Shown here: piece by piece, positions 16,330 to 25,195 of the stretch | Layout: each line of letters begins with the position of its first letter | How positions within the stretch are numbered: position 1 is the first letter of the stretch | Source of the DNA: a virus | IMG/VR virus record: IMGVR_UViG_3300042320_001961 | Coordinates: 21,162 to 85,161 of that record | Reading direction: 5' to 3' (one strand) | DNA: 64,000 nt | The notes under the pieces: generated by a model | Seen by the model: only the letters and a program-made list of their open reading frames with translations | Database searches by the model: none | Told to the model about the DNA's origin: nothing | Position numbers and translations under genes: made by a program

Positions 16330-18208
16330 TAGTTCTTGGGATCGTAAATCAAGCAAAAGGGGAAAGTCTCCGGCTTTTGCCCTTAACCCGGCTCGTGTGA
16401 ACTTCCAGTTCGCCAATGACAGAGCGAGGAGTAAAATATTTCAGCATGTAATCGGCCAAGTGGAGTTCACCCAAGACGGCCAAAGCAGGAACCGGGCAAG
16501 AGACGAGGTAATTCGGAGGGAGTATGACCAGAAGACTCTGTCCGAGTACAAATACAGAAGTATTTCGCATGTTCATACCATTCCTGTTCTCCTGTCTGAT
16601 GAAGTAGAAGTCTTGGCACATGGAGTACCTGTCCCAAATGGCTTAGAAAACTGCGCCATGGCCGGGATGAGTTGCAGCGATGGTGCAAGTGATACTGAGT
16701 GTGAAGTGGGAAAGTGCGTTATTGGGAGACTGGTTAACGAGGAACCGGGCAAATGGAGATACGAGTCTTATACTGTGCCGGACCTTTACTACTATTTATA
16801 CGGTGAAGAGGTTGTAGAGACTTTGTCTGTTTCACGGGGAGTGTTTCCACTTCCAGGAACAAATGAATCGGTTAGCGTAAACAAAGTGGCCAGTGTCTAC
16901 TCGACAGTATATCTCCCCCCGAGCACATATTCGGACGAGAGTTTTACAAGGCGAGTGGTAAAATTCCTTTCACCGACATCGCTTCAAGACTCTTTAGATA
17001 TATTTGTACGACTTATCCTTAGCAGCGATATACTCGCCACCGTTTCACTGGAGAGAAAGACTTACGATCGAGTATTTAACTCTGTTACAGAGTCTTTGCC
17101 ATCGGCATGGTCTGAATTTATAGCTGCGGAATTAGATGAGCTTTGGGATGACAGGGAAAATCTTACAAATAGAGAGTTTGTAGCAGAATCTTATAACGTG
17201 TTGGGCTTGTTGTATCAAAAAGCAATACAGTTCGCGCTAAGCTCGTTCAGACTGCCTAGAGTTTCAATAGACGGGCAGATTTCTCGGCCGGTGTATAATA
17301 GACTTCCGGGTGTGTCCGGGGCGTATAATAACGAAGACAGTGATTCGGATGTTGCAAAATGGCTGACCTCCGGCTCGGATATGGAACTCAGCGATTCCAA
17401 GACGCGAATAGACTGGTTTTATAATAATTTTCTCGACCCGGAAACTTGCTATCCACTAAACCTGGACTGGATCGCTCAGCACATGGGTTTCTTTGGTGGG
17501 ATGTGGAACTTGGAATGGGATTCTTCGTTCAAACGCTTGCTTTTAAGGAATGCGCATAAGAATGATTTACCCGAAGGCGGCTTATGGACTCTAGACCCGG
17601 AAGAAGACAGTTTAAGGGGACTGGATTTATCACAGATCGAAGTACTTCAAGGTACCAGTACCATTGCTCGATACAGGAAAAAGACCTTTAATGGTGATAG
17701 CGATTTTGTTGAGGAGAGTGTGGTCTCTGACTTGGTGATAGACATTAGTCAATGGCCAGGACTTATCCCAGCCAGGGGCTCTTTACTGTCCGTATTGTTC
17801 ATGTTCTGGGCTTTTAATATAAAGGCGGTAAGTGGTGAGGAGTTTGTTCAGGACGGAGATGGATTTTATAGGGTGAGAAGCGGGCTTAGGCAAGCAGAAT
17901 CCAACGCTCCGGTTAACTTGCCCGTTGTCTGGGACGTTATACACGTAGGTACGGAACAAGATGCCGAGGTGGGGATGTACGCTAATCAATTAGTGGCGGG
18001 CATGGCTGTTTGCCGAGACGTTAACTTGTCGAACACTATTGTTATAAGAATGCCGTTTTATTATAACAGGGACGGGAGGACTTGGGATTCCGCTAGGAGT
18101 ATAATGGATAACTGGATGACCGCTACGGCCGATAAAAAGCTGCAGTACGGGTACCCTGTAGCTGATTTGCTAGTGGCTGAGGATGTATTTTTTGAAATAG
18201 AGTCATGA
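16316..18208 (+). CDS. Baseplate protein, tail protein I-like (630 aa)
   Basis: This protein follows the J-like gene, as gpI follows gpJ in P2. It contains a tail-protein-I-like signature, NLDWIAQHMGFFGGMWN near residue 381, with L-D-W-I-A-Q-H and a nearby W and R-L-L-x-R-N-A. It is much longer than P2 gpI, with an N-terminal extension of about 300 residues. The start ATG at 16316 lies inside the end of the J-like gene, and its stop overlaps the next start (ATGA), so the block is translationally coupled. The role is probably baseplate wedge completion or fibre attachment. Confidence 0.7.
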   Translation: MISSNSSWDRKSSKRGKSPAFALNPARVNFQFANDRARSKIFQHVIGQVEFTQDGQSRNRARDEVIRREYDQKTLSEYKYRSISHVHTIPVLLSDEVEVLAHGVPVPNGLENCAMAGMSCSDGASDTECEVGKCVIGRLVNEEPGKWRYESYTVPDLYYYLYGEEVVETLSVSRGVFPLPGTNESVSVNKVASVYSTVYLPPSTYSDESFTRRVVKFLSPTSLQDSLDIFVRLILSSDILATVSLERKTYDRVFNSVTESLPSAWSEFIAAELDELWDDRENLTNREFVAESYNVLGLLYQKAIQFALSSFRLPRVSIDGQISRPVYNRLPGVSGAYNNEDSDSDVAKWLTSGSDMELSDSKTRIDWFYNNFLDPETCYPLNLDWIAQHMGFFGGMWNLEWDSSFKRLLLRNAHKNDLPEGGLWTLDPEEDSLRGLDLSQIEVLQGTSTIARYRKKTFNGDSDFVEESVVSDLVIDISQWPGLIPARGSLLSVLFMFWAFNIKAVSGEEFVQDGDGFYRVRSGLRQAESNAPVNLPVVWDVIHVGTEQDAEVGMYANQLVAGMAVCRDVNLSNTIVIRMPFYYNRDGRTWDSARSIMDNWMTATADKKLQYGYPVADLLVAEDVFFEIES

Positions 18209-21200
18209 GCGAGTTTTTTAAACATGCCGGGGTGATGGCCCGAGCGCAAAGCAGGATTGTCGAAACGTTAGGTGTGCCTTTTGCCGACCCCTTTAACGAA
18301 GAAGCGGTAATCATTGATGTTAACGATCCCAAAAGGCTTGGCAGGGTCAAGGTCACTACGGACGACGGATTCACCTCTAAATGGATCCCTGTGTCCGGTT
18401 CGAGTAGCGGCACGTTAAGCTCGAGATATATCGGCTCGAACGTCTTGGTTGGTAAGACAAATGGCCGAAGCGAAAACATGTATGTCATAGGTATTGTTAA
18501 GAATGACAAGGATGTTGGATTGAATGGGTCGCCTTTCCAACTCCCTATAATCGATGAGAGCATGGCGGTCTGGAATGGATCTTCCGACCCTGGAATGACT
18601 TGCAATAGGGAGAACGAGGGGCGCACGTATATATTAAGCAATGAAATTAATCAAGATGTTGTTGTCTGTCTTAGGCGGAGTAGCCCTCAAGTTGGTAATA
18701 AACCGGCTTGGGCTTGGAAATCCCTAACCAACGGTCTCTGGATCGAAAAAGGTATTAACCCGGGGAACGAAACCACAATCCCGATCGAGCAAGCGCAGTT
18801 GAGAAATCCGGGCATACCGGAGTGTACTGAGTCACTGCTTGGCGAGAAGCACGACTTTTCTGAGGATAGGGGATTCAGAACGACAAGCATGGTCTGCAGA
18901 AGGGATGAGAACGGCGAGTTTGGCTGGATCCCGGAATCCTCTCCTCCTGTATTCTTCAGAACCACTTTGCCTACTTGCTCAGAGAAATTGCACGGCATGG
19001 AGGCGGTTGTAGACGATGGGAACAATTCGGAAATTGTAAAATGTTTGAGATATCAAGGGCTTATGAGGTGGGTGAAGGAGGGTAAAAGACTCCCGCACAA
19101 GTTTCACAAAAAGGATAAACCGCTTACGAAGGTGGAATTTCTGGATGGGTATGGGCCGGTGCCCGCACTTGAAGAGGGCGGGTTCGATTGGCTCAAGGAA
19201 CCAGAGATTATTGAAACAGTCTTCGATACCGTAATCTCCAACATCCCTTTAACTAATACAGATCCAGCCCTTAGAAACGCATTGCAACTGGCGGGGCTGT
19301 TACCGGCTCAGGCGTTTAACGGTGCGCAGGTATTGTCTACCGCTGCGAGAGAGGCGATGAACCGCAGACTCGGGGTTCCTGTCGACACTTTAACTAACAC
19401 GTTGCGTCAAGAGATAGATAGAGATGGAAAACTTTCGTTTGAAACTGCACAACTATTAACGGGCATAGGTGATGCGGGCAGAGTGTTAACTAACGGGGTT
19501 GTTGGGGGCGCGGTTGATCAGGCGTTAGTAAATATCGGCCAAAACGCCTTAAGAAATTCGCTGCTTTCGTTAAGTCCGCAGACCGCGTCGGTAATGACCG
19601 GCTTGATGTCTGGAGGAGTCTGGGGAGCGATTGATACAGCCACTATCCTCGGGCTGAGCAAACTCCCCCCTGAGGTGAACAAGTACGTCCAGCCGGTTGT
19701 CGGAATCGCCAGGAACGTGCTCGCGGGGTATCCGACCGCCTTAGGAAATATTCTTAACACGGCGTCTGGTGGCGGATTGACTGCCGCTGTTTCCGGCACG
19801 TTTAACTCGCTGCTCGGCAGGAACGCAATAACGCCTCAGATCCTGTCCTCTACCGCCTCGTTGATTGGGGGTGGGGCCCTGGGGCCAATGGGGCAAATGT
19901 TCAACCAGTTCAGTAATTTGGCCGGAATGCCGATGGCGCCAGGCGCCCTGGGATCGTTACCGTTTCTCGCTAGCACAGCGATGGGTGCGCTGGGCATTGG
20001 CAACGCAGTGCAGTCGTTGTTTGGTGGCTTAGGGGGTGGCATAGGCTTTAACGGGCTTGCCGCTCTTATAGGGGGAGGGTTCAACCCAATATCAACTGCG
20101 CTGTTTGGGATTGGAGCATTGTCCTCGTTGTTTGGTGGGGCGGGCGGTAACTGTCCCTGCGATCCTAAGTGTCGCAAAGTTGCGCATGGAGTCGATACGG
20201 ACGGCCAGAAATTACTCGATCCGTGTGGTGCTTTGACGAGTGTAAATGCCAATGCCTATTGTCCCACAGGCTTTTGTTTACCAAACAATGTCGGAGACGT
20301 AGCATTTGACTTGGGACTTACTCCTACTCTAGTTGGTAAAAATCTAATCCCGCCTAACACAAGTGACTTGACCCAGATGATATACGGGTCGCAGCGTCTT
20401 GTAAACATGGCGGAGAAGTTCTATGAATCTCGTTATGCGGACGAGGCGGAGAAAGAGGCGGAATTTGCTTACACGTTTGAAAACGTAGAAAAAGGGTTCA
20501 AAATGGCGGATAATAATATTACCCGCATTGAATCGGTTGAAAGGCGACTTATAGACTCCGGGTATAATACGCTGCAGAATATATTCTGGAAGCCGGGGCC
20601 AGAAACCGCTATTCTCGAGCAGCTTATAACCGATGTTAGGGAAAATTCCCAGGCCTTGCAGTCTATATACCGGTTTGTCAAAGCCTTAGACCTGGCTAAA
20701 GACGGGCCAAGGGTCGGTGTTAGCGTCACCCCGTCAATCGGACTGGCGTTAGCTAATATTCCGGGTCTTGCGGGGTTGTACGAAAAGAACAAGATCGAGA
20801 CTACTAAGATTATGGAGGGCGGTATAAAGCCTGCTCATCTTGAATGGGAGACGATGACTCCTGGCCTGGGAACTCCTGTTAAGCTCGGACTTTACAATCC
20901 GCCGCTGCCAATCGTCTTCCCTAACGAGCGTACGCTGTTTGACGAGGCGAGATTCCTGTCCATATCGCTTGATTCGAAGATTGTGGATGATTTGCAAGAA
21001 AACAAGCCGCCTATTGATCAGGTGCTGTCTCCGAATCAAATCAACACTCTTAAGAATACGTTTATTCAAAGGGCGGGTGATGCGTCTCCAACAAGTGGCG
21101 GCACTGTTACACAAGATTTGCCATTGCCCGAAGGGTTTGTTATTCCGGATGGGACTGTATTCCCCGAAGGGTCTTCGCTACCAACAGGTGTAGCACTACC

Positions 21201-21324
21201 GTCCGGGACTTTACTACCAGCCGGTACTGTCTTCCCGGACGGGTTCGTATTCCCCGGGCAAGAACGCACTTCACTGTACGAAGAGTTGAAAGCGAGGGAG
21301 AGCGGAGAAACCGACTGTGAATAA
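18205..21324 (+). CDS. Baseplate spike/hub-like protein with OB-fold N-terminus and hexapeptide-repeat tip (1039 aa)
   Basis: The N-terminal 100 residues resemble the OB-fold of T4 gp5 and gpV-type spike proteins (NDPKRLGRVKVTTDDG, then KWIPVSG). A middle Gly/Ala-rich region with hydrophobic runs (about 400-650) is followed by a cysteine cluster (NCPCDPKC, then CPTGFC). Residues 974-1015 form seven tandem hexapeptides of the form aliphatic/Phe-Pro-x-Gly-x-x. The overlap with the preceding gene (ATGA) couples it to the baseplate genes. The membrane-active look of the middle region would fit a spike that enters the cell envelope, but this is inferred. Confidence 0.7.
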   Translation: MSEFFKHAGVMARAQSRIVETLGVPFADPFNEEAVIIDVNDPKRLGRVKVTTDDGFTSKWIPVSGSSSGTLSSRYIGSNVLVGKTNGRSENMYVIGIVKNDKDVGLNGSPFQLPIIDESMAVWNGSSDPGMTCNRENEGRTYILSNEINQDVVVCLRRSSPQVGNKPAWAWKSLTNGLWIEKGINPGNETTIPIEQAQLRNPGIPECTESLLGEKHDFSEDRGFRTTSMVCRRDENGEFGWIPESSPPVFFRTTLPTCSEKLHGMEAVVDDGNNSEIVKCLRYQGLMRWVKEGKRLPHKFHKKDKPLTKVEFLDGYGPVPALEEGGFDWLKEPEIIETVFDTVISNIPLTNTDPALRNALQLAGLLPAQAFNGAQVLSTAAREAMNRRLGVPVDTLTNTLRQEIDRDGKLSFETAQLLTGIGDAGRVLTNGVVGGAVDQALVNIGQNALRNSLLSLSPQTASVMTGLMSGGVWGAIDTATILGLSKLPPEVNKYVQPVVGIARNVLAGYPTALGNILNTASGGGLTAAVSGTFNSLLGRNAITPQILSSTASLIGGGALGPMGQMFNQFSNLAGMPMAPGALGSLPFLASTAMGALGIGNAVQSLFGGLGGGIGFNGLAALIGGGFNPISTALFGIGALSSLFGGAGGNCPCDPKCRKVAHGVDTDGQKLLDPCGALTSVNANAYCPTGFCLPNNVGDVAFDLGLTPTLVGKNLIPPNTSDLTQMIYGSQRLVNMAEKFYESRYADEAEKEAEFAYTFENVEKGFKMADNNITRIESVERRLIDSGYNTLQNIFWKPGPETAILEQLITDVRENSQALQSIYRFVKALDLAKDGPRVGVSVTPSIGLALANIPGLAGLYEKNKIETTKIMEGGIKPAHLEWETMTPGLGTPVKLGLYNPPLPIVFPNERTLFDEARFLSISLDSKIVDDLQENKPPIDQVLSPNQINTLKNTFIQRAGDASPTSGGTVTQDLPLPEGFVIPDGTVFPEGSSLPTGVALPSGTLLPAGTVFPDGFVFPGQERTSLYEELKARESGETDCE
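21124..21249 (+). repeat. Seven hexapeptide (18-nt) coding repeats
   Basis: The repeats encode LPEGFV, IPDGTV, FPEGSS, LPTGVA, LPSGTL, LPAGTV and FPDGFV in tandem. The proline and glycine are invariant, while the DNA is diverged, so selection acts on the protein. The period of six resembles left-handed beta-helix or spike-tip repeats. Confidence 0.85.
21285..21293 (+). promoter_or_regulatory. GTTGAAAGC element upstream of terL
   Basis: Exact copy inside the last codons of the spike gene, 23 nt before the GTG start of the terminase at 21317. Confidence 0.75.
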
Positions 21325-22897
21325 GAGCCAATTGGCGAAAGAGAAATCTCTTGTCAAAGAGATGATGCTGAAAGTTGAGAGTTTGAGCCAGGAGGAGAGA
21401 AAAGAACTGCTTCGGCTAAAGTGCCGCACGGAATTTATTACTTACGCTAGAGTTATTACAAGAGAAGTCACAAACAGCGGCGTATTCGTCCCGTATAAAG
21501 TACACGAGTTAATATGTGACTATGTTCAGAATATTTGCGATGGAAATCCAAATTACAAACGAACGACTATATCATTGCCGCCTAGGAGCGGCAAAAGTAT
21601 GCTTATATCTAAATTAATGCCGAGTTGGCAGCTAGGACGTAGCCCCAGCGCTCAGTTCATCATGGCGTCTTATGGTCTTAAGCTCACGCACGAGAACTCC
21701 AGGGCGATATTGAGTTATATTACAAGCGATACGTTTAAATGGATATTTCCTGAATGCAGTATTAATAAAAAAGACTGTAACCTTAAAACTATGAGAACTG
21801 GTCAAGGGGGAATTATAATGTCCGCTAGTGCAGGGTCCGGTGTTACTGGCTTCGGATTTGGTGTAATTAGCGAAGAAGATTTACCGGGTATTGGTATTTT
21901 AGACGATTTACTTGAAGACGGCAATTCACTACAAGTACTTGAATCGACTTTTGCCTGGACTGCGACTCAGTTCCTTACTAGAGGTTTACCAAATAACTGT
22001 GTTATGTCGATGGGAACTAGATTCCACGTGGAAGATGTTATCGGCAGATTGCTATCAAGTGACCCGGAAGGTTGGCTAGAGCTAAATGTGCCCGCTTTGT
22101 GCCTTGATGAGGAAAACGACCCTATAGGAAGAAGGTTGGGTGAGTCACATTGGCCGGAATTTTTCCCTGTAGAAGAACTAAAAGCTATTGAAAAGCAGGA
22201 CAAAAACACCTTTGAAACGCTATATCTAGGTAGGCCTAAGGGCGCCAGCGGTTCGATTTTTAAACACTCCTGGTTCGAGCAGCATGAGAGAAATCGTCAA
22301 CAATACGAGTTTGTATTCGCAACTGCCGATACTGCCCTTAAAGAAAAAGAGATGAACGATTACTCGGTCATGTGCGTGTTTGGGGTTGTTAAAAAGACTA
22401 GGAAATTACACCTTATTAATGTTTATAAAGAACATATGGAGTTTCCTGACTTGTTAAAGGTGATGCCGCTGTGGTTGAAAACCTGGAAAGTAAGGGCTAT
22501 TTATATCGAGAGCAGGGCTAGTGGACTTCCTTTGATACAAATGCTTCGCAAAGAATTACAGATTCCGGTGAAGGAGGTAATCCCAACCAAAGATAAGGTT
22601 ATGAGGGCGAATGAAGTGGCTCCCGTGGCGGAAGACGGTCGAGTTTCGATATATTCAGAAATTCCCAAGCTCGGTGAATTAATGTCAGAGCTGTGTGCTT
22701 TTCCTTACTCAAAGAATGATGATTTTGTCGACGCTTTTGTCATGGGTTTAAGGGTGTATAGGGATGAGATTATGGGGGCGGCCAAGGCTGCCCATGGAGG
22801 ATCTAGAGTTCAACTTCCTCAAATCAATCATATTGGGGGCAGTCAAAGAGTTACGGGAAGACTCGGAAGAGGGAGCTTGCCAACTCAGTATTTATAG
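21317..22897 (+). CDS. terL: Terminase large subunit
   Basis: This is the packaging motor ATPase-nuclease. The Walker A motif is PPRSGKSM at residues 88-95. The region with GFGFGVISEED and ILDD near 175-195 corresponds to the family segment around the Walker B and coupling motifs. The C-terminal nuclease shows FATADTALKEKEMNDYS (about 330-345), IYIESRASG and the acidic NDDFVDAF motif. Length (526 aa) is normal. It starts at GTG and overlaps the end of the spike gene by 8 nt. The small subunit was not recognised in the window. Confidence 0.93.
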   Translation: MNKSQLAKEKSLVKEMMLKVESLSQEERKELLRLKCRTEFITYARVITREVTNSGVFVPYKVHELICDYVQNICDGNPNYKRTTISLPPRSGKSMLISKLMPSWQLGRSPSAQFIMASYGLKLTHENSRAILSYITSDTFKWIFPECSINKKDCNLKTMRTGQGGIIMSASAGSGVTGFGFGVISEEDLPGIGILDDLLEDGNSLQVLESTFAWTATQFLTRGLPNNCVMSMGTRFHVEDVIGRLLSSDPEGWLELNVPALCLDEENDPIGRRLGESHWPEFFPVEELKAIEKQDKNTFETLYLGRPKGASGSIFKHSWFEQHERNRQQYEFVFATADTALKEKEMNDYSVMCVFGVVKKTRKLHLINVYKEHMEFPDLLKVMPLWLKTWKVRAIYIESRASGLPLIQMLRKELQIPVKEVIPTKDKVMRANEVAPVAEDGRVSIYSEIPKLGELMSELCAFPYSKNDDFVDAFVMGLRVYRDEIMGAAKAAHGGSRVQLPQINHIGGSQRVTGRLGRGSLPTQYL

Positions 22898-22936
22898 TGC
22901 TAAAATTATTAAGCCATTATTCAGGAGATTAATCCA

Positions 22937-23269
22937 ATGGAAAAAGAGACCTTTTTAAGAAAAGTCGTACTCTTCGTACAGCCCGGATGCCCCGCTTGCG
23001 AAGCTATGAAACCGATTTGGGGGCAAGTGGCCGGAGAAGTATCTGAAGAATACCCAGAACTGCGTGTGGGCTGGGGAGAATACGACGTCACTGAAGATAA
23101 CTGGGAATTTCTTGAGTCTCTTAAGCCGGGAACTTCCGGGCAAGGAACTCCAGAAATCGCTGTTTTTGACGAAGAGTGCGATTTGATCGGGTTTAACGGT
23201 GAAGGCATTATGCCCGCTTCGCAACTTAAAAGCTTCGTGATCAACTCGATTAAGGGAGGCAGAGCCTGA
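22937..23269 (+). CDS. Thioredoxin-like protein (110 aa)
   Basis: A thioredoxin fold is indicated by the active site QPGCPACEAM, a TPEIAVFD cis-proline strand and the usual length. The CPAC dipeptide is unusual compared with CGPC. It has one of the few good Shine-Dalgarno sequences here, AGGAG 9 nt before the ATG. The stop overlaps the start of the sigma gene (TGATG). It could reduce NrdA or other thiols during infection, but it is not adjacent to nrd. A redox control of the sigma or packaging proteins is possible but not shown. Confidence 0.85.
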   Translation: MEKETFLRKVVLFVQPGCPACEAMKPIWGQVAGEVSEEYPELRVGWGEYDVTEDNWEFLESLKPGTSGQGTPEIAVFDEECDLIGFNGEGIMPASQLKSFVINSIKGGRA

Positions 23270-23994
23270 TGACCACGCAAGGTATTAATGTCGAGCTGAG
23301 AAGGGAGAGGCTTAGGAATAATTATAATCGGAGGAAGACGGAGTACGAGCGGACTCGCGATTTTCACATCCGGGAAAATATGTGGAAAGCGAGTTATGCC
23401 GCTAGGAAAGTGGCATCGTTTTCTGGTGTTCCATTTGATGAGTTGAGGTCTGTTGCCCTTGAAGCAATGGTCAAACTTTATGACAAGTGGGACCCGGAAA
23501 AAGCCAATTTCAGTACTTGGTTAAATCGCTCGTTGACTTTTCAGCTATTGAATTATTTGCGCGATAACTCGCGAATGATCAAGATACCCCGATCGTATTC
23601 AGACGCTTATATGAAAATGAGGAGGATTGTGGGGCGGAACCCAGACCTCACTGACGCGCAGATATCTGAAGCTACCGGTCTGACCGAATATCTTATAGCC
23701 GAGACGCGTGAGGCGTTTCAAATGACGTATTTGGAGATTAACGAAGAGACGGAGATGCCAGTTGATGACGGGGGGATTGATGACGATAATCTCGCCTCGA
23801 TGTTTAGCGATTACGGGGATATTATAGGTAGGCTTTCGAAACTTTCCCCAGAAGAATACACATTTCTAATGGATGTTTACATTCACAAAAGAGCTGTGTC
23901 AACTATCTATCGTAAGAACCCGGGGATTAATAGTGCGGAGAAGATTGCAGCGAGGACGGACGAGCTGCTTAGCAAACTTATGAGTGATGGGTAA
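23269..23994 (+). CDS. Phage-encoded sigma70-family factor (241 aa)
   Basis: A region-2-like helix block is visible (residues about 35-105): DELRSVALEAMVKLYDKWDP, then FSTWLNRSLTFQLLNYLRDN and KIPRS, the typical end of region 2/3. A degenerate region 3 follows (LTDAQISEATGLTEYLI). The C-terminal part (SPEEYTFLMDVYIHKRAVSTI) is a weak region 4. The protein is small and lacks region 1. By analogy with T4 gp55 and similar factors it should direct host polymerase to late genes. It is the natural candidate to read the GTTGAAAGC elements. It overlaps both neighbours. Confidence 0.8.
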   Translation: MTTQGINVELRRERLRNNYNRRKTEYERTRDFHIRENMWKASYAARKVASFSGVPFDELRSVALEAMVKLYDKWDPEKANFSTWLNRSLTFQLLNYLRDNSRMIKIPRSYSDAYMKMRRIVGRNPDLTDAQISEATGLTEYLIAETREAFQMTYLEINEETEMPVDDGGIDDDNLASMFSDYGDIIGRLSKLSPEEYTFLMDVYIHKRAVSTIYRKNPGINSAEKIAARTDELLSKLMSDG

Positions 23995-24700
23995 GTCGAT
24001 ATATACGGAGATTGGCGAGCAGCAATACAATAAAAAACAGTTCGCGGAGAGATGGAAGTCTATTACTTCATCTTATGAGACAGGTGTCTTTTTTAACGAA
24101 GAGGACACCCTGTTCATGAGGCAAATCTGTCTCAAGATTGAAAGGTTCAGGAAAATATTGCTAAGGCCTGGACAGTGCAAGTTCAAGCTCACAAGCAAAG
24201 AGTTTAATGGTCGCAAAGTCAAGGGTGTAGTCTTGATGACACCCTCGTCTAAGTACGAAGTATGGGTGGGAAAATCGTATGTAATGTCGAAAATATTTCC
24301 GAGAACTTATGCCCCCGACCCGGCCAAGGAGAATAGAAAACTCGCGATCCGCGCATTACGAAATATTATCCAACCGCAAATCGATCTTTATAAAAGACGA
24401 GTCTCGGGTCAAAATGTTGTTAAATCGTCGTTGACAGGCAAGCCGATACACGGAGCGTATCATGTCGATCATGTCTATCCGTTTATACGGCTTGTCGAGG
24501 AATGGTGCCGGGACAATTCTCTAGACCTGGAAACAATACCCGTCAAATGTGTGGGTGTCACTTGCCGTCTATCTTGCATCAAGATGTCAGAAAGCTGGTT
24601 TGATTACCACGCTTTGAATGCGCAGTACCAAGTGCTTGACCCGAGGGAAAACATCATCAAAGGTGCGAAATACTATGGCAAGTCTTCAGACAATATTTGA
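23987..24700 (+). CDS. Putative HNH-fold / DUF3223-like protein (237 aa)
   Basis: The C-terminal half has SLTGKPIHGAYHVDHVYPF and later WFDYHALNAQYQVLDPREN, a pattern resembling DCL/DUF3223 and HNH-type folds with a His-Val-Asp-His core. No zinc cysteine pairs are obvious. The ATG at 23987 is inside the last codons of the sigma gene; a GTG at 23984 is also possible. HNH proteins are often encoded near terminases and assist packaging, but here the gene follows the sigma factor, so a transcription role is equally possible. It ends convergently, overlapping the minus-strand gene by 28 nt. Confidence 0.6.
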   Translation: MGKSIYTEIGEQQYNKKQFAERWKSITSSYETGVFFNEEDTLFMRQICLKIERFRKILLRPGQCKFKLTSKEFNGRKVKGVVLMTPSSKYEVWVGKSYVMSKIFPRTYAPDPAKENRKLAIRALRNIIQPQIDLYKRRVSGQNVVKSSLTGKPIHGAYHVDHVYPFIRLVEEWCRDNSLDLETIPVKCVGVTCRLSCIKMSESWFDYHALNAQYQVLDPRENIIKGAKYYGKSSDNI

Positions 24701-25191
24701 TCGAGCAGGTTAGCAACTTCTCGAGATATTGACTCAGGCAGTTCGATATTGCCCGACCTATTAAGCCATATTTGTTGCCGGGATTCTCCCGGAGAAAACA
24801 TGCTGGCGACGGAGACGGACTCTCTGCCTACATAAACGTCTTGCTCCTCGCCATACCGTCTTTTTAAATACTGGACGATGGGAGAATTTTCCCCCTGCTT
24901 TTCGATCTCAACTTCGAGGGTTTTAAGCGAACTTTGTAGGGCGGAGAATAGCCTGTCTCCTGTCAAGTCCCCCTCCGCTTCGATCGTTACCGAAGCGGCC
25001 CCTAAAGCGCGTACATATTGCGACAAGTTGTGTTCGACTTCGCGAGTATAGCCTTCGGCTACTGTGCGGAGAAACTCACGCCTTATCTGCTCTTTTGACA
25101 GTTCATTCAAAGAGTTTTGGACGGCCTTTTTTGCAGCGTCTTGCACCACGTCTTTGAAAAACAGTCCGAGAAGCGGTTTTAGAAACAACAT
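24673..25191 (-). CDS. Hypothetical protein (172 aa) downstream of tail hub
   Basis: The ATG at 25191 lies 4 nt after the stop of the giant hub gene. The N-terminus is hydrophobic (MLFLKPLLGLFF), followed by charged helices (about 15-110) that are likely to form coiled coils. I recognise no family. It may be a hub chaperone or tail-assembly protein because it is the last gene of that operon. Confidence 0.7.
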   Translation of the reverse strand: MLFLKPLLGLFFKDVVQDAAKKAVQNSLNELSKEQIRREFLRTVAEGYTREVEHNLSQYVRALGAASVTIEAEGDLTGDRLFSALQSSLKTLEVEIEKQGENSPIVQYLKRRYGEEQDVYVGRESVSVASMFSPGESRQQIWLNRSGNIELPESISREVANLLDQILSEDLP

Positions 25192-25195
25192 GGCG

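Noticed and set aside
19836-20252. Minus-strand 138-aa ORF inside the spike gene
   Set aside because: Antisense shadow of a Gly/Ala-rich coding region; no start context or neighbour spacing.
20536-20544. GTTGAAAGG inside the spike gene
   Set aside because: One mismatch, no gene start downstream; treated as chance.
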